A stretch of DNA of 49,960 nt from Verrucomicrobiota bacterium (GTDB lineage Bacteria > Verrucomicrobiota > Verrucomicrobiia > Limisphaerales > JACDHS01): positions 1 through 49,960 of the forward strand of contig JACDHS010000018.1 in assembly GCA_013820875.1 (NCBI GenBank), in the 5' to 3' direction. The notes below the pieces were generated by a model. The model searched no databases and was not told where the DNA came from. It saw only the letters and a list, made by a program, of their open reading frames with translations. Shown here in pieces: positions 36,138 to 43,059 of this stretch. Positions within the stretch are counted from its first letter, which is position 1; each line of letters opens with the position of its first letter. A program made the translations under genes and the position numbers.

Positions 36138-36198
36138 GCCACGTCAGAGATCAGGGACGGGCGCGTTAGCGCCCGTTCCCTGCATCGAATTGTTGGCA
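36137..36198 (-). other. attC site J (short)
   Basis: Ends are about TGCCAC (36137-36142) and GTTGGCA (36192-36198). AGGGACGGGCGC and GCGCCCGTTCCCT pair with one bulged T around a GTTA loop. At about 62 bp this is the shortest site of the array, and it lost one base in its left end. Confidence 0.78.
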
Positions 36199-36677
36199 TC
36201 AGTTTCTGTCCTATGATTCGGCGGCCAGAGAAAGTGCAGCAATATGCCGCCCAGAAGGCCGGGCATCCCTGCCGCGAACAGATTCTGAGCTATGAACACA
36301 CGCTGATCGTGAGAGGTGATGCCATACGGTGTCGCATCGAAGGGCATTAGATACGAAGCCAAAGCCGCAAATACCGGAAAGAACCAGCTGCACACAACAC
36401 CGAGAAACACGAAACACGCTATGCGGGTAAAGACGTAACGCCACTGCCTCCGGCTTATCCACCATGACCCGAGGCATAATAGTCCGGCGGCGGGAATTGT
36501 AAAAGGGGCGACGAAGAACGGCGCAAACACCCAAAGCGGTATCGTGCCAGAGCTGCCGAACCAGAACGAACGATTGTCACCGCCGTTGAGCAACGCAAGG
36601 ATATACGAACCGATAACAGGGGCAGCCCCGCACGCCAGGGCAACCGTGATAATCACTCTTAAAACTTTATTCTTCAT
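36144..36677 (-). CDS. Cassette 5 four-helix membrane protein
   Basis: 177 residues from the ATG at 36677 (MKNKVLRVIITVALACG); an in-frame start at 36722 lies inside attC site K and is rejected. Four hydrophobic segments are visible: about 5-29, 45-68 (WVFAPFFVAPFTIPAAGLL), 78-104 (FTRIACFVFLGVVCSWFF) and 128-147. The tail (about 160-177) is encoded by attC site J. Integral membrane protein of unknown role. Confidence 0.72.
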   Translation of the reverse strand: MKNKVLRVIITVALACGAAPVIGSYILALLNGGDNRSFWFGSSGTIPLWVFAPFFVAPFTIPAAGLLCLGSWWISRRQWRYVFTRIACFVFLGVVCSWFFPVFAALASYLMPFDATPYGITSHDQRVFIAQNLFAAGMPGLLGGILLHFLWPPNHRTETDANNSMQGTGANAPVPDL

Positions 36678-36679
36678 TA

Positions 36680-36772
36680 TGCCAACGTCCCGCATCACTG
36701 ACCCCGCGCCAGTGATACTCAATTTGAAACCACAGCGCTATCGCGGGGTTCAGTGCATGCGGTTGGTTAGCC
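36680..36772 (-). other. attC site K
   Basis: Ends are TGCCAAC (36680-36686) and GTTAGCC (36766-36772). CATCACTGACCCCGCG and CGCGGGGTTCAGTGCATG pair with a bulged T. Nearly identical to site G, 1.9 kb away. Confidence 0.9.
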
Positions 36773-36779
36773 AGAGTCT

Positions 36780-37085
36780 TCATACTGGGTCGACGGGACT
36801 GACGTGATCACCCTCCAAGTCAGTTGGAGGGTGACGCAAATGGTGAATCAAACTCTCGGTAATGGCGCGAAACACCTCATCTCGATTCTTCCCGGTTTCT
36901 CCTGAAATGGCATCAGCGAGATGACACGCGGACTCCGCAAGTAAGCGTCCCCATTGGTCGGGTTCGTCGACCCAAACCCATGCGGCCAAAGAAATCTGAA
37001 GCTCCCCATCAACTATCCATCCGCGAATCATCTCTATGGAGTCTTCGTCAGATTCTGCGTCTGGAGGATGTCCCAATGGTCTCAT
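36780..37085 (-). CDS. Cassette 4 DUF5076-like protein
   Basis: 101 residues, cytoplasmic, acidic. The pattern EMIRGWIVDGELQISL, then WVDEPDQWGRLLAESACHLADAI and PPTDLEGD near the end matches, from memory, the DUF5076 family of small proteins found widely in alpha-proteobacteria and in integron cassettes. No biochemical function is known to me. The start is 22 bp from attC site L and the stop 7 bp from site K. Confidence 0.78.
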   Translation of the reverse strand: MRPLGHPPDAESDEDSIEMIRGWIVDGELQISLAAWVWVDEPDQWGRLLAESACHLADAISGETGKNRDEVFRAITESLIHHLRHPPTDLEGDHVSPVDPV

Positions 37086-37106
37086 ATTAGTTGACGTGCG
37101 ATTGCG

Positions 37107-37233
37107 GGCTAACGATCAGGTGAGGCACGGCTGCTGTAAGCGTCGTCTCGCCTGTAACGAAACTGTTATAAAACCCGAAAAGATACAATCTGCAAACGCG
37201 GAGCAGCCGTTGTCCTCCACCGTCTGGTTCGGC
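37107..37233 (-). other. attC site L (long)
   Basis: Ends are GGCTAAC (37107-37113) and GTTCGGC (37227-37233). GAGGCACGGCTGCT and AGCAGCCGTTGTCCTC pair with a bulged T. At 127 bp it is the longest site of the array. Confidence 0.85.
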
Positions 37234-37521
37234 CTACTCCACTCTGAAAACCTGCTCTTCATCCTGGCCTCGAAATCTCCGGATGACGCGAAAATGATCG
37301 GCGTCCTCCTTGAATGCTAACAGAAACTCCTCGTCTGCTTTCGCTTTGTCGGCAGCCCACGCAAGGGCAATGCGACGAATCTCCTTCTGCTGCTCGTCGG
37401 GCACACCCTCAAGGACTGCGATATGCCTCCGAGATGGCAGGCACAACGTGGGAAGGTATCCATCAAAACCGTCCCGCTCAATGATTCGCCGTGTGATGCT
37501 GGCAAAATCGTCAATGGTCAT
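37234..37521 (-). CDS. Cassette 3 hypothetical protein
   Basis: 95 residues from the ATG at 37521 (MTIDDFASITRRIIERDGF); the longer open frame to 37683 runs through attC site M, whose translation gives VQRTGASRF-like residues, and is rejected. A small alpha/beta protein (YLPTLCLPSRRHIAVLEGVP; DADHFRVIRRFRG) without signal peptide. Its stop abuts the end of attC site L. Family not recognised. Confidence 0.72.
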   Translation of the reverse strand: MTIDDFASITRRIIERDGFDGYLPTLCLPSRRHIAVLEGVPDEQQKEIRRIALAWAADKAKADEEFLLAFKEDADHFRVIRRFRGQDEEQVFRVE

Positions 37522-37526
37522 ACGCC

Positions 37527-37627
37527 GCCGAACGCTAAGGTCAGCGACGGGAGCCAGCCGACGATGACGTTCATATTTACTCTGAGCGAAACGGCTGGCT
37601 CCCGTTCGCTGGACCGCTTGGTTAGCC
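37527..37627 (-). other. attC site M
   Basis: Ends are GCCGAAC (37527-37533) and GTTAGCC (37621-37627). GACGGGAGCCAGCCG and CGGCTGGCTCCCGTTC pair perfectly apart from one bulged T. Confidence 0.9.
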
Positions 37628-37954
37628 ACCCACTGGGATGTAAATCGATTTGAATCCATAACCAATAATGTGCATGTCGCCAAAACGAACTAAAGAACGC
37701 CTCTTCGTACTAAGTAGCTTCGTTCCGAGCGGTAGAGGCGGTGCCTTTTCCACTCGCAGCTTACCAAATGAATCGGGCCAAACGCGAATCTCATCCGCTG
37801 CATCGCACCAAACGGAAAAATGGCGAATGCGTTTGGTCCGCAGATCCGTGCACAAGAAATATACGGTCACATGACCATCCCCTCCACGCTCGACTTGGAA
37901 CACTTCAGCCTTCGTTCGTGGCGAGACGTATCGTGTAAGGGCAGTGAGTGTCAT
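37622..37954 (-). CDS. Cassette 2 hypothetical protein
   Basis: 110 residues, beta-rich and basic (TVYFLCTDLRTKRIRHFSVW; DMHIIGYGFKSIYIPVGG), no signal or membrane segment. The stop codon (TAA on the minus strand) is formed inside the attC site M end at 37622-37624. The start is 4 bp from attC site N. Function unknown. Confidence 0.72.
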   Translation of the reverse strand: MTLTALTRYVSPRTKAEVFQVERGGDGHVTVYFLCTDLRTKRIRHFSVWCDAADEIRVWPDSFGKLRVEKAPPLPLGTKLLSTKRRSLVRFGDMHIIGYGFKSIYIPVGG

Positions 37955-37958
37955 AGCA

Positions 37959-38048
37959 GGCTAACGCCAGCGTGAGCCACCGCCGGCTAGCGACTCAAGA
38001 CAAAAAGAGACAACGCAACCGGCGGTTGGCTCGACGCTCTGGTTGGGC
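37959..38048 (-). other. attC site N (first site of the array)
   Basis: Ends are GGCTAAC (37959-37965) and GTTGGGC (38042-38048), both close to consensus. GAGCCACCGCCG and CGGCGGTTGGCTC pair with one bulged T. Nearly the same as site H. Confidence 0.92.
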
Positions 38049-38058
38049 GATGCGTCTG

Positions 38059-38328
38059 TCATATCGTCCTCTTGAATCTCTGCCATAACTCCGCAATAGC
38101 CGCGTGCTCAGGGCCAGCCAAGAACGTCTGCGCACAAAGCCGCTCGTGCTGCTCGATTCGAGCCAGAAGCTGACTCGACTCCGATCCTCGCACCACCAGT
38201 GCGAGCAGCACTGCCGCGTCAGCCAGATACATCTGATACCTTGGTCGGTCATCGGCATGGTGGGTGTGCGCCAAGCTCTCTGAGAGACAGATGACGTAGT
38301 CTGCTAGAGCTTTCAAATTGGAATCCAT
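38059..38328 (-). CDS. Cassette 1 hypothetical helical protein
   Basis: 89 residues from the ATG at 38328 (MDSNLKALADYVICLSES); an in-frame start at 38346 would lie in the attI junction and is less likely. It is entirely helical in appearance (YLADAAVLLALVVRG; IAELWQRFKR), soluble, without recognised motifs. As the attI-proximal cassette it would be the best expressed if a promoter lies in the intI region. Function unknown. Confidence 0.72.
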   Translation of the reverse strand: MDSNLKALADYVICLSESLAHTHHADDRPRYQMYLADAAVLLALVVRGSESSQLLARIEQHERLCAQTFLAGPEHAAIAELWQRFKRTI

Positions 38329-38340
38329 GTGCGCGAAGTC

Positions 38341-38366
38341 GCCCAACCATTGATTATCAGTTGGCT
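38341..38366. other. attI-like integration site
   Basis: GCCCAAC (38341-38347) and GTTGGCT (38360-38366) form an inverted pair of core-like half-sites 12 bp apart, immediately upstream of the first cassette and about 70 bp from the divergent intI start. This is the position and layout expected for attI; assignment rests on context. Confidence 0.65.
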
Positions 38367-38435
38367 TTGCCTTGATAACTTGATATTACTCGGCTTTTCA
38401 GGCAAGTGTCCCAGCAGGTTCATGAGCGGAATTAA

Positions 38436-38709
38436 ATGTTTATGGTCGAGCAAAGTCAAGGTCACTCCGGTGCAGTTTCAGAACCCAAACTGTTGGATCA
38501 AGTGCGCGCCAAAATGCGGTTGCTGCACTATTCCATTCACACGGAGCGGTCCTACATCGATTGGATCAGACGTTATGTTGCTTTTCACCGGATGAAGTCC
38601 CGGGACGACCTATTTCCCAGTGAACCCAAGGTCGAATCCTTTCTCAGTGATTTGGCGATCAATGGCAATGTTGCCCCGGCCACACAGAACCAGGCCATGA
38701 ATGCCCTGG
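38436..38709 (+). pseudogene. intI: Truncated integron integrase (N-terminal fragment)
   Basis: The first 91 codons encode the N-terminal SAM-like DNA-binding domain of an integron integrase: LLDQVRAKMRLLHYSIHTE, then YIDWIRRYVAFH and ESFLSDLAINGNVAPATQNQ (the NVAxSTQNQALNALL motif region of IntI). After NAL the frame continues in unrelated sequence and closes at 38882. The tyrosine recombinase catalytic domain (Arg, HxxR, Tyr) and the IntI-specific insertion are missing. The fragment is divergent from the cassettes and adjacent to attI, as in intact integrons. Family knowledge: IntI recombines attI with single-stranded attC sites. This copy cannot do so, so the array should be fixed in place. 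Confidence 0.85.
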
Positions 38710-38930
38710 TGTGTCCCACCAGATCCGGCAAAATGCCCGTTCTTTCACCTTCCATCCGTTCAAACTTCCGACTGCCTGGCGGACAAGGTAGCCGCGATAA
38801 GGGTGATGGTGTGTCGGTGTGGTGGGCGGACTATTGTCGCTTGTGCGAAAAGCGGTGCGTTTGGGTGGCGTCACTGAACTGAACGTTTGTTCATTCCTCC
38901 GGGAAACCTTCCAATCGGCAAAAATGCCCT
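38710..38930. other. Stretch between the intI break and the 41-bp array
   Basis: No gene is supported; open frames here are continuations from the intI fragment or the array. The sequence after the break does not resemble an integrase in any frame I read. The breakpoint at about 38709 marks a deletion or insertion junction. Confidence 0.5.
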
Positions 38931-39268
38931 CTCGGTTACGTTTACAGAGACAACTTTCCCCGCATTTCTCCCTCGGTTACGTTTACCGAGACAATTTTCC
39001 CCGCATTTCTCCCTCGGTTACGTTTACAGAGGCAACTTTCCCCGCATTTCTCTCTCGGTTACGTTTACCGAGACAACTTTCCCCGCATTTCTCTCTCGGT
39101 TACGTTTACAGAGACAATTTTCCGCGCATTTCCCTCTCGGTTACGTTTACAGAGGCAACTTTCCCCGCATTTCTCTCTCGGTTACGTTTACCGAGGCAAC
39201 TTTCCCCGCACTTCTCTCTCGGTTACGTTTACCGAGACGTAAAACGATCGTTTTGGGACTCGGTTACG
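38931..39268. repeat. Tandem array of 41-bp units
   Basis: The core CTCGGTTACG starts exactly every 41 bp at 38931, 38972, 39013, 39054, 39095, 39136, 39177, 39218 and 39259. Units 1-7 are nearly identical (core, TTTACCGAG or TTTACAGAG, then CAACTTTCCCCGCATTTC). Unit 8 keeps the first 22 bp and unit 9 only the first 10. In units 2, 4, 7 and 8, CTCGGT and ACCGAG can pair around TACGTTT; in the others the right arm is CAGAG. There are no spacers, so it is not CRISPR. Since 41 is not a multiple of three, open frames crossing it change frame each unit and are not believable genes. An inverted core, CGTAACCG, occurs at 39308-39315. Confidence 0.92.
39241..39254. repeat. Perfect 14-bp palindrome at the array end
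   Basis: AAAACGATCGTTTT is its own reverse complement. It replaces the second half of unit 8 of the 41-bp array. It could be a protein-binding site or a recombination scar. Confidence 0.7.
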
Positions 39269-39343
39269 CCGACGATGGGCATTTTTTCGGTTCAGGTGTT
39301 TTGTTCGCGTAACCGCTTCTCCATTAGCGACTATCAGCGCAGA
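39269..39343. other. Array end and sialidase 3' flank
   Basis: It holds the inverted core CGTAACCG (39308-39315) and an ATTAGCGGTTCACTGCGG-type dispersed repeat that supplies the end and stop of the sialidase gene. No gene is seen. Confidence 0.5.
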
Positions 39344-40486
39344 TTAGCGGTTCACTGCGGTTTTTAGGTTTAATGGGAACCGGGCAAATGTGATCTTCTC
39401 ATTTGCATGGGCTTCTCCAGTTTCGTACAGACAGGCGACATCCAGATTCGGCATCACAGCCAGGCAGGAATAAGCAGACCACCCGGGCTGAATTGTTCTC
39501 GCCACGAACCAACTCCGGCCTTCGTCTTCGCTCACGTGCAGAGTCAGGTTTTTGCGACGACTTTCGTGGGTGGGATTCGCGAATAGCAGGCGGCTGGCTT
39601 GTTTTTTACCAGGCCATGTATGACGGACGATGGTTCCCTGGCAAATGGGTTCCAATAAATCTTTCTTTAACTCCGGGCTCGACCAGGTCGCGCCGCCATC
39701 GCGACTGATGGACTGACTGCGGAAAACGCCCGGGATGGTGCGCATATTCATGAGCAACGCGCCATCTGCCAATTCGACGACCTGCGCCTCGGAGACACGG
39801 CCATGAACGGTACCGCCAATGTGCCAGCTTTTCCCATGGTCATCGCTGTAAACAACATGTGAACCGCCACGCGCTTTCGGGTCGTCGCTGTTGTGGCAGG
39901 CCGGAATCACCAAACGACCTTTGAACGGGCCGCGTTGCACCTGTATCCCAACGCCCGGACCAGCGGCATACCATCCCCATGATTCGAGTTTGGTGTTTTC
40001 GGTAACGTCCAATGGCTTCGACCATGTCTTGCCATCATCGTCACTTTTCGCAATCCAGACGGTGCGGGTCAGGAGTGACCCGGGGCGTTTCAGGATTTTC
40101 GGATCCACCTTGCCCGGATTATGATTCATGAACAGCCAAATGGTTCCGGTCTTTTGGTCCTGCACCGGAGTAGGATTGCCACAGGTATTGATGCCATCAT
40201 CCCAGATCACTTGCTGTTTGCTCCACGTCTTTCCACCATCCGTCGAGCGCTTCAGTAATAGATCGATATTGCCATTGTCGTGCCGGTCGTCTTTTCGGCC
40301 CTCGCAAAAAGCGAGCAACGTCTTTCGTTTCGTCAGAAGCAACGATGGAATGCGATAGGTATTGTAACCATCTTCGCCCCCTACAAAAACATCCTTTTGA
40401 AAAGCGCTTTCCCCTGCCCCTTTCCCGAGTGTGGAGAAAAACAGGTTTAACAACATGGCGAATGTGAGGAAACGGAGTGGATTCAT
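39344..40486 (-). CDS. Secreted sialidase (GH33-like), last gene of the operon
   Basis: 380 residues with a signal peptide (about 1-24). The conserved YRIP (44-47, Arg45 of the carboxylate-binding triad) is followed by five Asp-box repeats: STDGGKTW, SDDDGKTW, SDDHGKSW, SRDGGATW and SEDEGRSW. EGRKDD (62-67) contains the general-acid Asp region, EAQVVELADG the Glu that activates the nucleophile, and CLYETG the Tyr nucleophile. It fits the six-bladed sialidase fold that removes terminal sialic acid from glycans outside the cytoplasm. The start overlaps the transporter stop by 4 bp. The last residues (KTAVNR) are encoded by a dispersed repeat. A paralogue lies at 45538. Confidence 0.93.
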   Translation of the reverse strand: MNPLRFLTFAMLLNLFFSTLGKGAGESAFQKDVFVGGEDGYNTYRIPSLLLTKRKTLLAFCEGRKDDRHDNGNIDLLLKRSTDGGKTWSKQQVIWDDGINTCGNPTPVQDQKTGTIWLFMNHNPGKVDPKILKRPGSLLTRTVWIAKSDDDGKTWSKPLDVTENTKLESWGWYAAGPGVGIQVQRGPFKGRLVIPACHNSDDPKARGGSHVVYSDDHGKSWHIGGTVHGRVSEAQVVELADGALLMNMRTIPGVFRSQSISRDGGATWSSPELKKDLLEPICQGTIVRHTWPGKKQASRLLFANPTHESRRKNLTLHVSEDEGRSWFVARTIQPGWSAYSCLAVMPNLDVACLYETGEAHANEKITFARFPLNLKTAVNR

Positions 40487-43059
40487 TTTTTAGAAAGACG
40501 GCGTTCAGTTGATTCAATTGGAGATCGAAATAGAGAATGAATGGTCAACTGCTTCCCGGAGAGCAGCGGTTTGGAGCCAAAGAATAAGCTGGTGAAATAA
40601 CCAAACACAACACAACTCACCATTCCTATCCCACCGAACAGAAAGAAATGCAGCCTGGTATTTTGCTGGATCCATCCAAGGAGAACGGCACTGGCTATCA
40701 GACCCATAAGAGCTCCTGTAGCATTGGCACGCCGCGTAAAGATGCCGAGCACAAAAACACCGGCCAATCCGCCGCCAAGCAGTCCAATAATCCGCAGAAA
40801 AACGTCCCAAAGAGATTTGATGTTGTAACCGGCCATCAACAACGCAGTCGCGGTTCCAGCAATGCCGAGGAGAACTGTCAGGGTGCGGGCGAGTCGAAGA
40901 CAGGTCCGATCAGATGCATTAGGGCGGGCGCGGCGGTAAAAGTCGGTAGTGATCACAGTGGACATGCTGTTGATACTGCTATCAAGACTCGACATCGCAG
41001 CAGCGAACACTCCGGCAATTACGAGACCTACGACGCCGGTGGGCAAAGAATGAGAGATGAACCATGGGAAAACGGCGTCTGTATCGAGCGTTGGGTTCAG
41101 TTGCTCGGGATGTGTTTTGTAAAAAACATAGAGCGCGGTTCCGACGGTAAAGAACAGAAGCGTTGCCGGCACAACAAGAATCATATTGGTCCACATGGAT
41201 TTTGCGGCTTGCTTCTCATCAGGAGTAGTAAGGTAACGCTGCACCACAGATTGATCCGCTGAATACGGCCCGAACAGAGAGAGCCATGTGCCAAGGGTCA
41301 TAACGAGAATGCTCGTGGTGGTCATGTCCCAAGTCCAATCCACCATATGAAATTTGCCTTCGGCTATGCCGGTCGAAACGATCGTTCCAAATCCCCCGTC
41401 CACCTGGGATGCGATCAAAAAGAGGCTCACAACAGCAGCAAGAAGAAGCACTGCGACCTGCGCCAGATCAGTCCATATGACGGCTTCAATTCCGCCGGTC
41501 GCACTGTAGAACGTTGTCAGAACCCCCATCAGCACGATGCAAAGGTAAATGTTGATGCCGGTAACAGCCGACAACGCCAGCGCAGGCAGAAACAGAACAA
41601 TTCCCATTCGGCCCATCTGCAAAATGCAAAACGTGGCGGCAGCGAACATCCGGACAACTACGTTGAAACGATGTTCCAGGTATTCATAGGCAGTTGTAAC
41701 GTTGAGCCGCCGAAAAAATGGAAGGTAGAAAAACACCACGATTGGGGTGATGGCGACCACCATCATGTTGTTGAGAAAATACGTCCAGTCAGTGGAGTAA
41801 ACCTTCGCAGGTATCGCCAGGAACGTAATGGCGCTGAGTTGTGTTCCGAAAATGGAAATGCCCGCCGCCCACCATGGAATGCGTTTTCCACCAAGGAAAA
41901 AATCCGCCGTGGTCTGGTGCCGTCGGGAACAGTAAAGACCTATCAGCACTATTGACCCGAGATAGCCTGCAAGCGTGATGTAGTCGAAAGTTCCGAAAGC
42001 AGATTTCTGTGTAATTGTGGTCGCGCTCCAGATTGCCGGGGACCGAACTCCTGGACGCACTTCCCCGCTGGGAATCACAATGCGCCCCTCCCAGTTTACG
42101 GCCGGAACGGTGACGTGAGCGAATGGGGCGTTCTCCATTCGAGTCCACGTATCGGTGATGGTATGGTAGGCAAGAATTTCTTTTGGAAAGCCGGGATGCT
42201 CATCCACCGGCTGAAACCCCAGTTTTGAGCCATCATCACCACTCATCACCAGGAAGTGTGACCGGCCAATCGTTGGCGCTGGCGAGGGAGCCGCAACCGC
42301 GGGCCGCGGCATTTTTGCGATTTCTTTCCAACCTTTTTCAGGAGTATAACGAAATGCATCGTCCAAATACGTGCGTTGAGGTTTGCCATCCGGACCAGCA
42401 AATAAATCTGTTCCGCCCGCTAAAAAAAATGAGCCGTCCTGCGCCGCAGCCACCGCGAGCATTCGGGCCGGACCGGGCCATGGCTCGAGTTCCTCCCATT
42501 TTCCATTCGGTTTTGAAAGGTCGAGCGACCAGAAAACATGCATCGTGTTGGTCGCATCCGGGGTTTCGATTCCACCTGCAACATAGATGGAATTGCCCAG
42601 GAGTGCACCAGAGCCAAAGGCGCTCGGCATTGGAAGGGGCGGCAGTTTTTTGGTGGTGATTTTTTCCTTTTCCCACTTCAGGAGAAAAACGTCAGTGAAA
42701 TGCTCGTTCACATCACCACCACCGATACAAACAAGCCCTTCCGCCGTCGTAATGGAAATTCCGTAACCGTTCGGGCGCGGCAGGGTGAATCCGATTTTCC
42801 ATTCAGTTTTTGGACCGGGCAGAACGTAGATGGCGTCATGCCAAATCTTCTTACCGCCTTCCCACGGCATTGCATCAGGGAAATTGGCGCCGCCTGCCAC
42901 AATCAAGGCATTTCCGCTGACACCTGAAAACGGCCCGGCGACTCCGGTTTTATCTGGCAAGTCCGGTAATTTTTCCCACTTCAAGAAATCCGCGGCGAAT
43001 GCAGCGGGCGACAACACCAGGCACACCAAAAAAATTATAATGCTGCTGCCTGATCTCAT
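40483..43059 (-). CDS. Fusion of N-acetylneuraminate mutarotase (Kelch) and sodium:solute symporter
   Basis: 858 residues. Signal peptide at about 1-22. Residues 24-350 are a Kelch-like propeller of the cyclically permuted mutarotase (NanM-type) family, with GGANFPDAMPWEGG, several AGG turns and the C-terminal GEVRPGVRSPAIW. The remainder (about 359-830) is a sodium:solute symporter with about 12-13 membrane helices (DFFLGGKRIPWW, AAAMSSLDSSINSMSTVITTDFYRR). NanM converts alpha- to beta-sialic acid in the periplasm; SSS carriers such as SiaT import sialic acid with sodium. Joining both makes a one-piece anomerase and transporter, with the propeller outside. Overlaps both neighbouring genes by 4 bp. 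The substrate assignment comes from the operon. Confidence 0.9.
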   Translation of the reverse strand: MRSGSSIIIFLVCLVLSPAAFAADFLKWEKLPDLPDKTGVAGPFSGVSGNALIVAGGANFPDAMPWEGGKKIWHDAIYVLPGPKTEWKIGFTLPRPNGYGISITTAEGLVCIGGGDVNEHFTDVFLLKWEKEKITTKKLPPLPMPSAFGSGALLGNSIYVAGGIETPDATNTMHVFWSLDLSKPNGKWEELEPWPGPARMLAVAAAQDGSFFLAGGTDLFAGPDGKPQRTYLDDAFRYTPEKGWKEIAKMPRPAVAAPSPAPTIGRSHFLVMSGDDGSKLGFQPVDEHPGFPKEILAYHTITDTWTRMENAPFAHVTVPAVNWEGRIVIPSGEVRPGVRSPAIWSATTITQKSAFGTFDYITLAGYLGSIVLIGLYCSRRHQTTADFFLGGKRIPWWAAGISIFGTQLSAITFLAIPAKVYSTDWTYFLNNMMVVAITPIVVFFYLPFFRRLNVTTAYEYLEHRFNVVVRMFAAATFCILQMGRMGIVLFLPALALSAVTGINIYLCIVLMGVLTTFYSATGGIEAVIWTDLAQVAVLLLAAVVSLFLIASQVDGGFGTIVSTGIAEGKFHMVDWTWDMTTTSILVMTLGTWLSLFGPYSADQSVVQRYLTTPDEKQAAKSMWTNMILVVPATLLFFTVGTALYVFYKTHPEQLNPTLDTDAVFPWFISHSLPTGVVGLVIAGVFAAAMSSLDSSINSMSTVITTDFYRRARPNASDRTCLRLARTLTVLLGIAGTATALLMAGYNIKSLWDVFLRIIGLLGGGLAGVFVLGIFTRRANATGALMGLIASAVLLGWIQQNTRLHFFLFGGIGMVSCVVFGYFTSLFFGSKPLLSGKQLTIHSLFRSPIESTERRLSKK

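Larger units (their letters stand above)
31776..38709 (-). mobile_element. Sedentary chromosomal integron: cassette array, attI-like site and broken integrase
   Basis: Fourteen attC-like sites separate about 13 short genes, all on the minus strand and reading away from an attI-like site at 38341-38366. An integron integrase fragment is encoded divergently at 38436-38709, the canonical integron layout. Twelve of the fourteen attC sites combine RYYYAAC/GTTRRRY-like ends with a 9-16 bp stem broken by one unpaired T, the extrahelical base that guides strand choice in integron recombination. Several sites belong to sequence families (D/E/F, G/K/A and H/N), as expected of a resident array. No resistance gene is recognised. 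Because intI is truncated, the array should now be immobile unless an integrase is supplied from elsewhere. Confidence 0.9.

Noticed and set aside
35544-36350. 268-residue plus-strand open frame in the cassette region
   Set aside because: It crosses three cassettes and two attC sites in antisense, with composition unlike a real protein.
37522-37683. N-terminal extension of the cassette 3 protein
   Set aside because: The extension is translated attC site M (VQRTGASRF-type residues), so the start at 37521 is preferred.
38931-39268. CRISPR array
   Set aside because: Units are contiguous and contain no unique spacers. No cas genes are in the window.
38819-39367. Repetitive open frames across the 41-bp array (TFTETTFPAFLSRLRL type)
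   Set aside because: The unit length changes frame at each copy, so every frame reads the same three peptides in rotation. No ribosome-binding site or family similarity.
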